Part shown: positions 1 through 12,211 of the stretch, in pieces
Layout: every line of letters starts with the position of its first letter
Position numbering within the stretch: position 1 is the stretch's first letter
NCBI GenBank assembly: GCA_029844215.1
Contig: CM056738.1
Span: forward strand, 72,160,093 to 72,224,092
DNA: 64,000 bases
Source of the DNA: Przewalskia tangutica
Taxonomy: Eukaryota; Streptophyta; Magnoliopsida; Solanales; Solanaceae
Direction: 5' to 3'
Program-made: the position numbers and the translations under genes
The notes under the pieces: model-generated
Databases searched by the model: none
What the model was told of the DNA's origin: nothing
The model's input: the letters and a program-made list of their open reading frames with translations, nothing else

Positions 1-770
1 AGGTTAAAGTCAACATTAACTCCATTTTTATGGTCTGCAAAACTAGTGTGAGATTCTGAGTAAGGGTTCTTTATTAATCTAGAGGGAAGAGATTAGGCAC
101 CCTCTAAGATCCGTTAACTTGCGATTGTCCGTTCAAACCTAGGTTAATTATTATGCTAAGAAAGGCATGTTTAAAAATGTTTAAGTAAAGAGGTGCTTGC
201 AAATAAAAGGAAAAGGGATGCATTTTATAACCTGAAAAGATTTATAAGATTTGTTTATAAAAGATAAAGTTTCGAAAATATTAATTCATAAAGTACTTAA
301 TGAACATGTATATAATGCAAGACGTTGATTATGACCGAAGACACATTTATGAAATAGGCCTAGCATGCGAGGTATTTATCTAACAAGCGAAACTAATTTT
401 CCTATACTAATGTTAATAATTGAGTTTATAGGAACAAATAATATTTTAACTACGTGAAGAATTATGCAAGTGAAAAATCGTTAGGTTATTTAATGCAACT
501 TTAAGCAATGTATAGCGAGCCTAAAATAATTAAATTAGAAGAGCAAGTTTCTAGTGTCAAACTACATCTTAATGGCAACTCCAAGCTTAAATATCCTAAA
601 GGTTCTGCTAGTAGTGTAATGTTAGACAATTGATTACAATAAACAAATGGGGAAAAGGGAATTAAAAGAAGACTTGAAGGATGGCGATGTAATTCGCCGA
701 CGGATTGGAATTTCTGACGCGGATAGAGAATGCACATAAATGCGGTCCTTCATTTGAAGTAGCTCAAGAT

Positions 771-789
771 GAGTCTCGCCATGAGACTC
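771..789. promoter_or_regulatory. Conserved LTR hairpin GAGTCTC/GAGACTC
   Basis: Seven-base arms GAGTCTC and GAGACTC enclose a 5-base loop. The same hairpin recurs at 19801-19819, 25364-25382, 28701-28718 and 48400-48418, in LTR copies of both orientations. The loop sequence varies while the stem is nearly fixed. Function unknown. Confidence 0.55.
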
Positions 790-2804
790 TTTTACTTTTG
801 CTCCGATGCATTTCATGTAAAATAAGAAAAAGAAAAGGATTAGTAACTACCCAAATTCATTTAACCAACAAGAAAACATTTAGCCCGGAGTTTGTATGCA
901 CATACGTAGTGACCAGCAGATGACAGTATACAGTGAGAATATGCAGCCAGTAGGTGAAAAAAATAAATGAGAATGGGCAGGTATATAGGCGACACAAATC
1001 AGCTTCACACAAACCTATTCAGTTTCAGCCAGCGGACGCAGGTAAGAGCAGAATAAAGAGGAACCTGACTTTTTTTTTTTTTTTTAAGGTTCAGGCTTTA
1101 GGCACGCAATACAGAGATATGGAAAAGTCAATTTTATCATTTGCAAACAGTGGCAGAAGCCTAACTGCAACTGTGAGACCTCAAGATAGATAGGTTCACT
1201 AGAACTAGCATTTCTAGACTCAATATGGACATCACAGGAGACTGAACTCAGCATATCAGTCAGGGTATAATGGTTGCTGATGCTGATAATAGATTCAGAT
1301 CTACACATATTTTAAACCTCCACGCAATTAAATTATACTACACAAGTTTTAATAATCGCCTTGATACTCACCAACAGCCATCAACGTCACTTATTATATG
1401 CTTAATTAGTTATACCAAATACGTATTATGTGCACAAGTAACAAATAAAATATAAGACAAAAGGGGTGATAGATTTATTTTAGCACACATGTGCTGGTTA
1501 ACTATGAAAATCAGCAAGTAGCCGAATAAATAATGAGTCTTACGGGTTTGGCCAAACATGCCTATAAACTGGGTAAGGCAAAGGCAGGGAGGAAAACAAA
1601 GGAAATGCTTATAGTCGTAATTTAGGTATAGTCAGCAGTTTACAAATATTCGGCAGTCCACACAAAATGGGAAAACTACGCCTCAAATAACCCGGGACAT
1701 TCCAATCATACAGAATTACACAAGGCTAAGACATATGCATAGACACTGCCAATTCATATTGGCATCCAGAGAGAAAAAGAAAAGCACACCAAGGATATGC
1801 AAATCCATCAGTTTGTATTATTTAGAAAGGAGTAGGCTTGACAAGCTACGACGTGAACATTTCCTTTCTTGTCCTTGCATATATTTCGTGACATTGCACA
1901 AATGGTTTTAGCTTGGCACCAATTAATGACGAATACATAGTACATGGTCCAGAACTTACAAAATCCAAGTTGGGCAATTATAGACACAATAATATACATA
2001 TGTTTATCCTATGTGAGTCACAAGTTCTATAGGTGACATTTTCATACGAGAAATAGGAATATCATACCGTTGATATGCACTTAGGTTCATCAATTTCATC
2101 ATGGAATTAAGGATACAATAAGAGACATGAATCTGAATACAAATTGCTCCACTAAGTGTTGAATCCCTGAAACTCATCGTACAAAAGGGACACACAAGTA
2201 AACATGTTGGCAGTCGACTCTTAATCTCCCAGGGCATTCTCATATACTAGCTGTTATACCCCGTAGTTCTGACCCTACGTATGAGAGCGTACGAAAGCAT
2301 GTAAGACTTAAAATTTTCTAAGGATAGGTTGACGGATTGTTCCGGACGGGTTTTAGTCAACTTTGAGGCGGGTTATGACCCGGTACATTGAGAGTTCCTA
2401 AGTGTTTCAAAGGCCTAGGGCGCAGTTCGTGGAGTCTAGATTCCAACGCAACCAACCGTTCGTCGATAGGACGTCGAAGTAGAAAGTTATGAGAATTACA
2501 AGTTCAGTGCGCAGTCGGACAGAAATGTGTTTCGGACAAAGGCGACAGGGCCGCGGCGCCGGATGCAGGGCCGCGGCGCCGAAAGTACTGAAGGGTCGCT
2601 GAAGTTGCAGCACCTCGGCGCCAGGACGGCAGGGCCGCATCGCTGGAAGTTCAGAGAGGCTGCGGAGGTTTCAGCGCCGCGGCGCCGAGGCGGGATTTTT
2701 GGGCGGAAAAACTTAGGAAAGTCTGATTTTCTCTTTTAAAAAAGGCCATGGGAGGGTGACAAGTGTCCCCCCCCCCATCTGATTTTTCTTGCATGCCTTA
2801 TATT

Positions 2805-2827
2805 GACCAAGTCTTGAAGACTTGGTC
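2805..2827. other. Perfect 23-bp palindrome inside the solo LTR
   Basis: Arms GACCAAGTCTT and AAGACTTGGTC are separated by a single G. It lies just downstream of the GC-rich stretch and a C homopolymer. The related LTR at 34883-38761 has a different inverted repeat (TGGTCA/TGACCA) near 35233, in a comparable place. Confidence 0.5.
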
Positions 2828-3997
2828 ATCTTTCAAACCTCTCCCTCTCTCTAAATTAGCTCCTCCTTCTCTCTACAATTCCAAAGGGAATTCAAAGCCT
2901 AAGAAAAATCTGAAAAGTTAAGAACAAGAAGGAAGCTTGTGGCTAGCTTGTTGGTGTTGTTGTGGTGGTGTTCTTGGCAAGGAAGCTAGCAAAATATTTG
3001 GAATAAGTTTGGCTAAAACTTTAAGGTAACATTTCTTCCTTTAGAATTAGTTCTAGTGTTGCATGTTAAGAAGAAAGAACTTGTGGTAGTAAATAATGCT
3101 CTTAGAGTCATTGCATGCAAGAAATGTGGTTTGGATATGAAAGAATTGGTTAAGAAGATATTATGAGCATGTTGTAGCCTAAAAACTACCTTAGAATTGT
3201 TAAGAGAATTGTTGTACCTTATGGGGCAGAATTTTACACATCCAAGTTTAGGTGTGTAATCCCCTTTGAAATGTTGGATTGTTGAGCCTTAAATGTAGCG
3301 TTTGGATGATAAATTCAGCCTTGAGAAAGGTGGCAAAGTGAGTAGAAACAAAGGAAATGCTGCCCAATTTTCTATAGAATTTAGTGACTTTGAACTTGGA
3401 TTATTCTACCTTGAAATTAGAGGTTAATAAACGTATCATGATTATTATAGGTTGAAATATTACTTGCGGTAGTTGAGCTTAGCAAGTGGATTGACCAAAG
3501 AGGTATGTGAAGTTTTTCTATCTCTTGAGCATGAATAGATGAAACTATGTAGTACGGTAGACGTACAAGATTTGGTATTCTTACTTGTTTTAAGTATATA
3601 ATGACTTGTTTCGTTTTAAGAATGTATAAGTCCCTTGGTTAGGGGAAAAGTATGGTTTTACTAAAGTATAGAGTTAATATAACAATTTTATGGGAAGTTG
3701 GTTTATTAGCTTCATAAAAGGTTAATGAGAAGAGATTTACTCTAAGTAAGATAAGTATATGAAAAGGAAAATTGATTTTAAGGCATCAATTGCCCAAAGG
3801 TTTTATGTATGAAAAAGAGTCACTTTTAAAAGAGTTGAAGTATGGAGTACTTGGGTTAAATTCCCGGTTTTCTTTTATTAAAGATATGATTAAGTGCCTT
3901 AAGTAAACTAAAATGAGAGGGTATATGAACAAGACTAATAAGAAGTTATAAGTTTTCTTAACTTATTTATGATTATGATATGATGACAATTTGAGCT

Positions 3998-4270
3998 AGG
4001 GTAAGAGTATATCTGAGGGGTAAGCCCCAAGATCGTCATAACACCTACTTCAGGGTAAGAGTATGTCTGAGGGGCAAGCCCCAAGATCGTCATACCACCT
4101 TCTTCAGTGTAAGAGTATATCTGAGGGGCAAGCCCCAAGATCGTTATACCATCTGCTTCAGTGTAAGAGTATATCTGAGGGGCAAGCCCCAAAATCGTTA
4201 TACCATCTGCTTCAGGGTAAGAGTATATCCGGAGGAAAGTCCCCAAGATCGTTATACCAATTGCCCGTGG
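3998..4270. repeat. 54-bp minisatellite, five units, in the solo LTR
   Basis: Units start at 4001, 4055, 4109, 4163 and 4217, each beginning GTAAGAGTAT followed by a GGGGCAAGCCCC-type inverted repeat. Because 54 is a multiple of three, open frames run through the array on both strands. I regard these as artefacts. The same unit recurs at 37717-38030. Confidence 0.8.
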
Positions 4271-6874
4271 ATTTGCTACCCACGATGCGAGGAATACCTC
4301 ATGCGAGTCCTTATGGGCTTATGCGGGTGAAATAGTCTCATGCGGGCGGGTACAGCCTATGCGAGGAATACCTCATGCGGGTCCACAGAACCTATGCGGG
4401 TGAAATAGTCCCAGAAGTAGGGGTGCTTATTGATACTATGGGCGAGGTACCCTGTTTTGATCATGAGGCCCCTATTTTATGCAGTATTATATACATTTGT
4501 CACTCTCATTGATAGTAAGGCACAGTAAAATGTATTTTGTTTGTCTTCCATGACTCCAGTTTACTTTTAGACTTATGATATCATTATTACAGTATTTTCC
4601 AGCTTTACATACTTGGTACATATTGCATCGACCCTTCCTGGGCCGCTCATGCCGCAGGTAAGGGTAAGCAGATTGTGGATCCTCGTTCTTAGGATCACTA
4701 TTCCGGTGTCAGAAGCTCCATTCCTCCGGAAGCTTGTTTATTGGTACGGATATTCCCTGATGCTATAGGTATTTTGTACATTCAGGGGTATGGCGGGGCC
4801 CTGTCCCGCCACAGTGGTTATCTTTAGAGGTATGTGGTCACATATATGTTTTGGGCTATAAGAACCAGTTGTACTACTATACTTTTGTTTAAGAATGTTT
4901 TATGGAAGGCAGTCTTATTGGCTGGCCAGTGATGTTTACCTTTTTATAAGTTATGTGTTATGTATGTTCCGCTGCTATTCTCTGACATATACCTGACAGG
5001 GTACCCCGGTAGGGTACCAGTCGCGGCCCCGGGGTCGGGTCGTGACACTAGCTATACTAAATCCAGACAGCTAGGAACATTAAGGTAGACAAACGACATT
5101 TTGACCAGCTAACATGCAGGGATGTACTGCAACCTGGGACATCAATTAAATTCGAGAAAAATACACACCAAACCAGTCACAGTTATCGCAATCTTCCTTG
5201 GAATAGGGCACAAAAAAAAGGGATGTCATACTATCATAGAGCAGTATTTTACTTAGTAACCATCAGAGTATGATCGATAAACGTATATGTCGAAGAATAC
5301 CAATCGCAAAAAATAAACCTGATACAGCCAGCAAGATCATATTCAAACATCAACTAACACAATAATCCAAACAAACTGAGCCAGCACACATTTAACACAC
5401 AAATAATGCAGTAATACGAAAGGAATGGAGAGGAGTTTGGGTTTACCTTCTCCAGGCGGCGAACCGATGCAGCGTATCAAGTCGTCGATTCACTCGGGGT
5501 TGTATTGCTATGCGAATTAAAAAGGACAGGGCTTTTGCTGATTTCTGGACTAGTATTAAAAGAAAAGGGCTTTGAACTTCTGTTCTTGCTCTTAGGTCGC
5601 TGATTTCAGGTTGATGTTGAAAGGGTTTGCTACTGTGAGAAGATATCGGTGTCTCTACTGATTACTCTCTTTTTCTGGACGAGGTCCATCTCTATTTTGT
5701 GACACTTTTTGCCAAATCTTCTGCATGCCTCTATGTAAATTATCGTTCGACTTATATAGCCTTCGATTGGGTTCTAATTTTAGTATCTTGCTGGTAAGAC
5801 TTTGGACTGATTTCATTCTGATATTGGGGTGATTTACCACGATTTGGTACTGATTTGCTACCATTTCGGGGTCGATTTGTTACTGTTTTGTGTTCATTGG
5901 GATGTGATTTTGATATGGTGTTAATGGTTATGGTAGGTTTTTTTTTAAAAGGCTTGGATATGGCAAGGTTGGCGACGATGAGCGGGATTAAGGGGGAACC
6001 CCGGATTCTCCGGCGAGAATCTCGTCAGTCTTGGCGGTGATAGGTGCGTGGTGCTTAGGTTTTAGGGATGCTTCTTTATTTTTCTCTGTTATGGTCGATG
6101 GGGGGGAGATAAAGGGGAGGTGGGCCGCGTTGTCAATGGGCGTGTGGGTGCGGGTCAGTAATTGGGTTGGGCGAAATTAGGGGTTTGTGGGCTGAACTAA
6201 TTGGGTATTAGCTTTGGGTTGGGTATAGTTTAGGTATTAGGTGTATTATTTAATTAGTGGTAAATAAATGGAATCTAAATTGTGATTAAATTATTTAGGT
6301 GTTTTATTAGTCTAAGCTTGAGTTTAATTTATTAATAAAACTAACGACGGACGTGATATTTAATTAGTGCTTAATATTTTATAATGTGACGCCGTTATTA
6401 AAATCTTATTTATTATGCGTATTTTGCGATGTTAAATTAAATTGCATGGGGTTTAGATTATTATTAAATTATTTAAATGCTAGATGCATATATGATATTT
6501 AAGGACTGCTTAATACTTTTATAAATGCGACGCTATTATTAAAATGCATGTATTAGATTAAATTAATTTAAATTACGAATTATGAAATTGCCTTGCTATT
6601 AATAAATGCGAATATTCTATTTAACACGACGTCATTGTCAAATTATTTATTTTATGTATTTATTTATTTTATCATAGGGCTCAATATTGATAAATGCGAG
6701 TGCGAGACCTAAATTGCTTAATTTTCTACGTAAGATGTGGTGCTGTTATTAATCGCTTATTTATGCCTGTATTAATGTATTATTGTTGTATTTTATTATT
6801 AAAAATTATTTTTAAAAAATAGTGTAATTTTATAGTTTATGACCGGACGAGAGAGTCAAAATTGGGTGTCAACA

Positions 6875-6888
6875 ACTTTTTCCTTTTT
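6875..6888 (-). other. Polypurine tract of element 1
   Basis: On the minus strand a purine run (AAAAAGGAAAAAGT) directly precedes the 3' LTR start TGTTGACACCC. This is where the polypurine tract that primes plus-strand synthesis should be. Confidence 0.7.
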
Positions 6889-7010
6889 GTATGGAGATGA
6901 TGGAAGAATCTTCGGACAAAGACGTTGACTTATAGCCAATTTTGTCTCGATCCTCAGAATTTAAAATGTTGGGCAATTAAGACAAGGCTGACGCAAAATT
7001 CAGAATCTGT

Positions 7011-7038
7011 CCCAGTGTCGAGTTATGACGACACTGGG
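7011..7038. repeat. Hairpin unit 1 of element 1
   Basis: Perfect 10-base arms CCCAGTGTCG and CGACACTGGG surround the 8-base loop AGTTATGA. Two more units lie at 13735-13762 and 13812-13839, on the far side of the element 2 insertion, which split the set. The units are embedded in a longer repeat that includes CTACCATGGTCAA. Confidence 0.8.
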
Positions 7039-7069
7039 CTACCATGGTCAAATACCAAGGCGGGCTAAT

Positions 7070-8374
7070 TGATGCGCGATTTAATGCGCACACTTTAACG
7101 CAAGTGCACGTTGTCGAGTCAAGTAATATAGTCTTGAAGACCGAGTTATCGTCCTCAGGGATTAGTGTTCAAGTACCAACTTCTATTCTTTGTTATCTAT
7201 TTGGTGACCGATATTTGAGTTGTTGATTATATCTAATAATTGTAAAGACTAATTAACTATGTGTTTACTTCAGTGATGATGGAAATAGGGCTTCCAAGTC
7301 TCCTCAACTATCCACTTAGATTACTTATTAATGCACTTAACTATGGTTCTTCTTCTTTTGGAGATAGCGGGTTTACTAATTCGTTTTATACTCCCGTTAA
7401 GGCTATATAAACACTCAACCCCAGTAGCGCTCCTTTCTACCTTTCGGTGATAAGGATGACTCTATAGGAGGATTAAGAACAAAAACCCTATTAATGCTAC
7501 ACAAGTAATTGAGGTATTTTCATCCCCAATTCGACATATGTCTACCCAACTACAGTATAGTCACAATCTCCTCCTTTCGAAGTTTGATTAGAAATCATAT
7601 AAATAATGATAATTAGTGATCAATTAATTACCAAGCAATCAAATCACCTATTGGATAAATCTCAACAATAAGAAGAACAACCATAACATGCATTAATTCA
7701 TAAAATAAGGTTCAAGTGAATTGACATGGAAAACCCTATATTAGAATTAGTTCCTAGCCATAGACATAACAAGAACTAATTCAATATCCAACATAAAACT
7801 GAAATAAAGTAAAAGAAAGAAAGAAAATTACAATAGAATGGTCTCCAATCTTGAACTCCAAGATGTGTTGTGTTGTTGGCAAGAAGGGAACCCTTTAAAA
7901 CTGCCTAGGATTCTCTTTTTATAGCCTCCAAACCGCCCTTAAGGTTTTCCTTCAGGCCTGACCCATAAAATCGTCCAAAACCTGATTTTTCCCGCGTCGG
8001 CGCCGCGACCTTGACATCAGCCGCGTACTGGAAGTTCTCGTGACCGCTCGAGATTAGCGCGCGCACGCACTGCTGTCTGAAGCGCGCGCCTGGAACTTCT
8101 GCAAGCCTCTGAATGTTAGGCGCCGGCGCTCGCCTCGCTGGCCGGAGGTGGCCATACACGACTGGTTTTGTGTCTGGTTCGCCACTTTCTCTCATTTTGA
8201 GCTCTGGAACCTCCACTTTTGCCCTCTTTTCGCTCCTTTTCCGCCAAAGAGCCATTTTAACCAATTTGACTCAAAAGAAAGAAAATCTATCCTAAGATGA
8301 CACGTATTTGTACAAAAAGGGACAAAAGACTCACTAAAAACGACTCAAAAAGTGTATATAAAATACACCGATCA
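7070..8374 (-). repeat. 3' LTR of element 2
   Basis: A direct repeat of 12457-13712. It carries an extra 14 bases near its left end (about 7079-7092) compared with the other LTR. The GC-rich core at about 7990-8155 differs by many indels from 13365-13505, while the flanks are nearly identical. Confidence 0.85.
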
Positions 8375-8390
8375 AATACCCCCAAACTTA
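8375..8390 (-). other. Polypurine tract of element 2
   Basis: The minus strand reads AAGTTTGGGGGTATT immediately before the 3' LTR start TGATCGG. A second copy of this motif lies internally at 9490-9505. Confidence 0.7.
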
Positions 8391-9574
8391 ACCTTTTCTC
8401 GCCTTCGAGCAAAGATCAAAAAGAAAGAAATAAAGACTCAAAGAAAAAGAAAATAGAAAGACTCAATGACATTGATCACTTTGCTGCATTGGTGTTACTT
8501 AGAAAAACATGAAGGTTAGCAAAATAATATGCAGGAACATGTAGCATGAAATTTTAGCATTCTAAACACATTAAGCTAGATATTTCGCAAACTCATTTTT
8601 ATCATACTTAGTGGAAGTCAAAATACTGAATCATGCATGTAAATTTCAAAAATCCTATGACATTTTTACTTGCTATTCTCCACTAATCATGGATATGCAT
8701 ATAAGAGATCTTCAGGACTTTTCAGGGTTGTAATGTAGGCTTAGGCATGTGTAGGTAAAAATAGGCATTTAGGCTCATTTTTGTGTACCATAAGCTCTTT
8801 AGCTTTTCAATGTTTCCCTTTTCTTTTGATTTCTTTTCTTCACTTCAAATCTATCTTTCCCCTCTTTTGTTTTGAGAGCGTGAAGTGTATTCTAATAACA
8901 AGCACTCCCAAACTTAGGCTTTTGCCTATTTCTTATTACTTTTTATCAGTGCATCAAACTTGTTCATCTTTTGTCTCTTTTTTAACACATTCTATTCCAA
9001 CTATTTCACATTTTTACTTATGGCACAAGTGTGGGAATATAGGGTGTCAAAGAAAAGTTTCATTTTTAGGCTCAACGGGGCTGACTAGGGATATTTTTAA
9101 TGTCAGGGATGGAAAAGAGTGGTAAGAATTGGCTAACAAAGAAATGCCGGAGTCATCTTCCTAACATGCATATCCTAACTATTTCGCCTCAAATAGCAAG
9201 TAATCACACATATAGGTTTTAATCATTTAACAATGCACAATTCAAGCAGAAACCCCAAATAGACAGATTTCATGAGTCTTTGGCATATATAACCTAAGTG
9301 TTTAGATAGTTGCTTCTAATTCCATTACATTATTCAACCTTACTTCACTAGGTGTTTCTAGTAACTACAACATGCATGATCTTTGTCAGAAAATTATGAG
9401 TTAAAAAGAAAAAAAAATTATGACTAAAAAATACACAAAATAAATCAAAAAGACTCAAACATACTACAACAATAAGACACAAATAAGACACCCCCCAAAC
9501 TTAAATCACACATTGTCCCCAATGTGTGCAAGACTAAAAAATAATAAAAGAAACAGGACACTTACAGACTTGGT
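8391..9574 (-). other. Non-coding 3' region of element 2
   Basis: No credible coding region. It holds AT-rich sequence and, at its gene-proximal end, a second purine tract (9490-9505, minus) next to a perfect hairpin (9507-9528). A distant relative of this layout is seen at about 53,500-54,575. Confidence 0.6.
9507..9528. promoter_or_regulatory. Hairpin beside the internal polypurine-like tract
   Basis: Nine-base arms CACACATTG and CAATGTGTG enclose the loop TCCC. It directly follows the ORF end on the minus strand and precedes the internal G-rich purine tract. A similar motif is, from memory, common in plant Athila/Tat elements. It may be a 3'-end or termination signal, but that is inference. 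Confidence 0.5.
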
Positions 9575-10722
9575 TCAAAATGGTGGCGGTGGCGGTGGAT
9601 AGTGCATTGACCATTGGTTGAACAAGGAACTCATCTCGTCAAATCGCTGGTGCAACTGTTGTTGCCCCTGCCTCAATTCTTGTTGTCCTTGTATCACCGT
9701 GTCAAAATTTTGCATCATCCTTCTCTGGTTCTGGAGCAACTGTTCCATCATAGGCACTGGAGGTTCTGATTACGTGGTCGGTGGTGCTTCGCCTCATAGT
9801 GAGCCTCTGCTGTGCTCATCTTCATCCATTGCGACCTCTGGCCACTGCCGCTAGTCTTGGTGCTCTTCTTCACGCTGGGGACTTGGTGCGGGAAGGAGTG
9901 CACTATCCCATATGACACAGGCAGTTGATTTCTCTCACGAGTATCAGTGGGTAGGGTTGGGACCCCATTTATGGCGCATAAACTTGTGATAAGTGAGCCA
10001 TGTCCCAACCCACCTGTTGTTACCAACCTGCTGGTTTCTTCAATACTTTGCACTATCTCCTTCTCCACATCAATCGTCTTCCCCGTCATAATTCCATATA
10101 TCAATTTGATTCTGTCTTCTGGCACTCTGGTGAAGTGCGTTGATGGAATTAGGCGGGCACTGATGAAATACAACCAACCCTTGGCTGCTTTGTTGAACTG
10201 ACACCTGCTCAGTCCTCTTGACCCATTTCTGGCAATATCAAATGCAGCCCCAGGGTAGCTCACTGTGTCTGCGACGGCATTCCAGTCGATGTTGGTGGTG
10301 CTTCTAGACCATGTTCTAAAATAGCTCCAATCACCATCTCCTCCTTCAACATCAACAGTTTCCAATATCGCATTGACCTCTTCTGCCGTCACAGGCACAT
10401 ATTTTCCCCTCACAAAGCATCCATTGTCCACCTTCTCCGGAAGGTTAGCATAAAATTCACGCACCATCACTGTGTTCATTGGTGCTATCTTTTCCGGGTT
10501 TACAAATCTTTTCCACCCCATCATCTCAATCATTGCCCGAATGGGCTCATAGACATCCTCCTCCCCAAGCGAATCCCTTTGATAGTTCATTCCTCTTTCA
10601 GGGATTAAGGGCCTAGTACTAAGCTTTTTGTATCTTTCATGAGCTCGTTGGCTAACAAACCTAGTATCATCATATTGAGGGGCTGAGGTAGATGTGAAGG
10701 CTCTTCTCTCTTTGACAGACAT
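9575..10722 (-). pseudogene. Putative plant transposon protein domain ORF (frameshifted)
   Basis: The main frame opens at 10773, but the family-like start is probably the Met at 10722 (MSVKERRAF). It runs to a stop at 9748. Residues such as WSYFRTWSRST, KGWLYFISARLIPSTHF and GLGHGSLITSLCAI match the 'putative plant transposon protein' domain found in many hypothetical proteins of nightshade retroelements. That is recognition from memory. The expected C-terminal tail (a Gln-rich coiled-coil-like segment ending in PPPPPPF, 9757-9575) lies in another frame, so at least one frameshift and probably a stop occurred around 9750-9800. The protein has no known activity. It occupies the place where pol would be in an autonomous element. 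Confidence 0.65.
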
Positions 10723-10773
10723 GGTTAGATGCAGTGTTTCCTTAGTATCACAAAAGTTACCCAACACTATCAC

Positions 10774-11635
10774 CCAACACTAGCAGCTACAACACCTATT
10801 ACCCCCAAACTTCACTTAAGAAGCTTCTACACAACACCCACACCCTCCTTGTATACTCTTCCTCAAAATTTCACAACCAATTTTCAACACCCCAACAACT
10901 TCAAGACACAACACTCCTCCAAACTACTACCTCCTCTGACTACAGTAATGCTTTCAAGAAAAGATAAAGATTACTTTTTGACGGTGTTCTTCAAGGTTTT
11001 CTTGCTTCTAATGGTGATTTGAGGTAATAGGATGAAGTTTTGTTGATTGAGATGGTTAAGGGTTTAGGGAATTTAAGAGCTTTGGTTGTATTTGGGTTTG
11101 GTTTATGGAAGATTTTTAGGTAAAGTGTGGATTTTTATGGGTTTGTGGAGAAGAAGTGTTAGGTTTCTATTTGGAATTTGGGAAAAAATCGGATTGGGGC
11201 GTCTTTTATTTTCTGGGTTTCCGCCTGGCGACTGCACTTCAGCCGCGCGCCCAACTTATCAACCGGGAATTTACGCACCGCTCTTACTTACGGAAATACT
11301 ACCGAACTTCGAATTTTTCGATTTCTCGCCCCGCACTGCTCTCAGCCGCGCGGCTTAAACGTCGCAAGATTGCTCTTTTGGCGCCATGTCTCGCTCTCTG
11401 GCCAAGCGCTTACCCGATTTTCTGGAAAATCCCTTTTTCTTATCTTCAGTTTTTCGCCCTCCAAATTTGTTGGCCCCTGTACCTGTCATCACAACACATA
11501 AACAAGAACCCAAGACCGTGAGACTGTTCAAGACAAAATAAAATAAACTAAAGACAGAAATTAAAATAACATAATTAAAAACATTGGGTTGCCTCCCAAC
11601 AAGCGCTGTCTTTAACGTCTTTTAGCCGGACGCAA
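10774..11635 (-). other. Spacer between the two ORFs of element 2
   Basis: No credible gene. It includes a GC-rich stretch (about 11,220-11,460) with several short overlapping open frames in different phases, which I treat as chance. A motif reading GGGAGGCAACCC on the minus strand (about 11,590-11,601) resembles a landmark of Athila-type elements. Confidence 0.5.
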
Positions 11636-12211
11636 TTAACCTTTTCGAGTGCCCATTGGATCCTTCTGCGAACTGCTTGCAATCCGCAGAGTTATTGTTG
11701 CAGGTCTCACTTTTCCTACAACCATCTGTTGAAACAAGGGCTTCAAACATAAAATTATCCCCCAAGTACACAAGACAAGCTTGTCTTTTAGGCTCTCTAT
11801 AATGTAGGGATCAGTGAAATTCCCTACATCTCTCATCTCTAGGGGGTGCCCTTGATGGTGTGGACTTTCTATTTGGGGATCAACAGTGATAGCTTGTGGT
11901 GTTTCTTCTGTAACAGGTGCAGGAAGAAGAATTTCCACAGAATCCAAAAAGGTGAATAATTGGATCTCAGCGATCTTTTCCTTCTCTACACCAACTATCT
12001 CGCCAGAGTCCTCAATAGCTGGGTGTGGTTCAGGTTCCTCAATTTGCTTGTCGCCTCCCATAATGATGTCGCTAGGCAGATTTACTTGAGGTGTATTGCT
12101 CATCTCATCCATCAGTTGCCTTATGTTGGTCTCTAAATTTTTTAGGGACTCCATTGTCTCAGCCATAAACTGAGTATGGCACTTGGTGAGCATAAGTATG
12201 CCTGCCCGCAA
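11636..12211 (-). CDS. Element 2 ORF of unknown function, 191 codons
   Basis: An intact minus-strand frame just downstream of the primer-binding site. The product is acidic in the middle and begins with a segment that could form a short coiled coil (ETMESLKNLETNIRQLMDEM). No zinc knuckle, protease or polymerase motif is present. By position it replaces gag, but I do not recognise a gag fold. The true start may lie upstream, as the leader 12212-12430 is short. It could be a degraded end of a longer protein. Confidence 0.45.
   Translation of the reverse strand: MRAGILMLTKCHTQFMAETMESLKNLETNIRQLMDEMSNTPQVNLPSDIIMGGDKQIEEPEPHPAIEDSGEIVGVEKEKIAEIQLFTFLDSVEILLPAPVTEETPQAITVDPQIESPHHQGHPLEMRDVGNFTDPYIIESLKDKLVLCTWGIILCLKPLFQQMVVGKVRPATITLRIASSSQKDPMGTRKG

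Larger units (their letters stand above)
2252..5047 (+). mobile_element. LTR-only insertion, family TGTTAYACCCCG...GTGACA (2.8 kb)
   Basis: It starts TGTTATACCCCG and ends CGTGACA, flanked by the 5-bp duplication CTAGC (2247-2251 and 5048-5052). The paralogous LTR has one uninterrupted CTAGC at 21273-21277, so the limits are certain. No internal second LTR, primer site or coding region is seen, which suggests a solo LTR left by recombination. It is homologous along its length to 34883-38761 and, inverted, to 44756-47898. It holds a GC-rich stretch with repeated CCGCGGCGCC (about 2550-2690), a palindrome (2805-2827) and a 54-bp minisatellite. The family resembles long-LTR gypsy chromoviruses (Del/Tekay type), but that placement is a guess. 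The strand is nominal. Confidence 0.85.
1..6874 (-). repeat. 3' LTR of element 1 (outer end cut by window start)
   Basis: The sequence repeats 19032-21727 followed by 26228-27585 almost base for base, apart from insertions private to each copy. The LTR begins on the minus strand with TGTTGACACCC, ending at 6874. About 220 bases of the outer end lie off the window, judging by 18812-19031 in the other LTR. It contains a solo LTR at 2252-5047. The site where element 4 entered the other LTR (GGGT, about 5497-5500) is still empty here. Confidence 0.8.

Noticed and set aside
3935..4335. Repeat-protein-like ORFs (PQIYSYTEADG / EGQAPRSLYHLL)
   Set aside because: A 54-bp minisatellite (multiple of three) inside a solo LTR keeps any stop-free phase open; no gene context.
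11086..11521. Three overlapping plus-strand ORFs of 90-121 codons in element 2
   Set aside because: They lie in a GC-rich spacer, in different phases and antisense to the element, with no recognisable domain.
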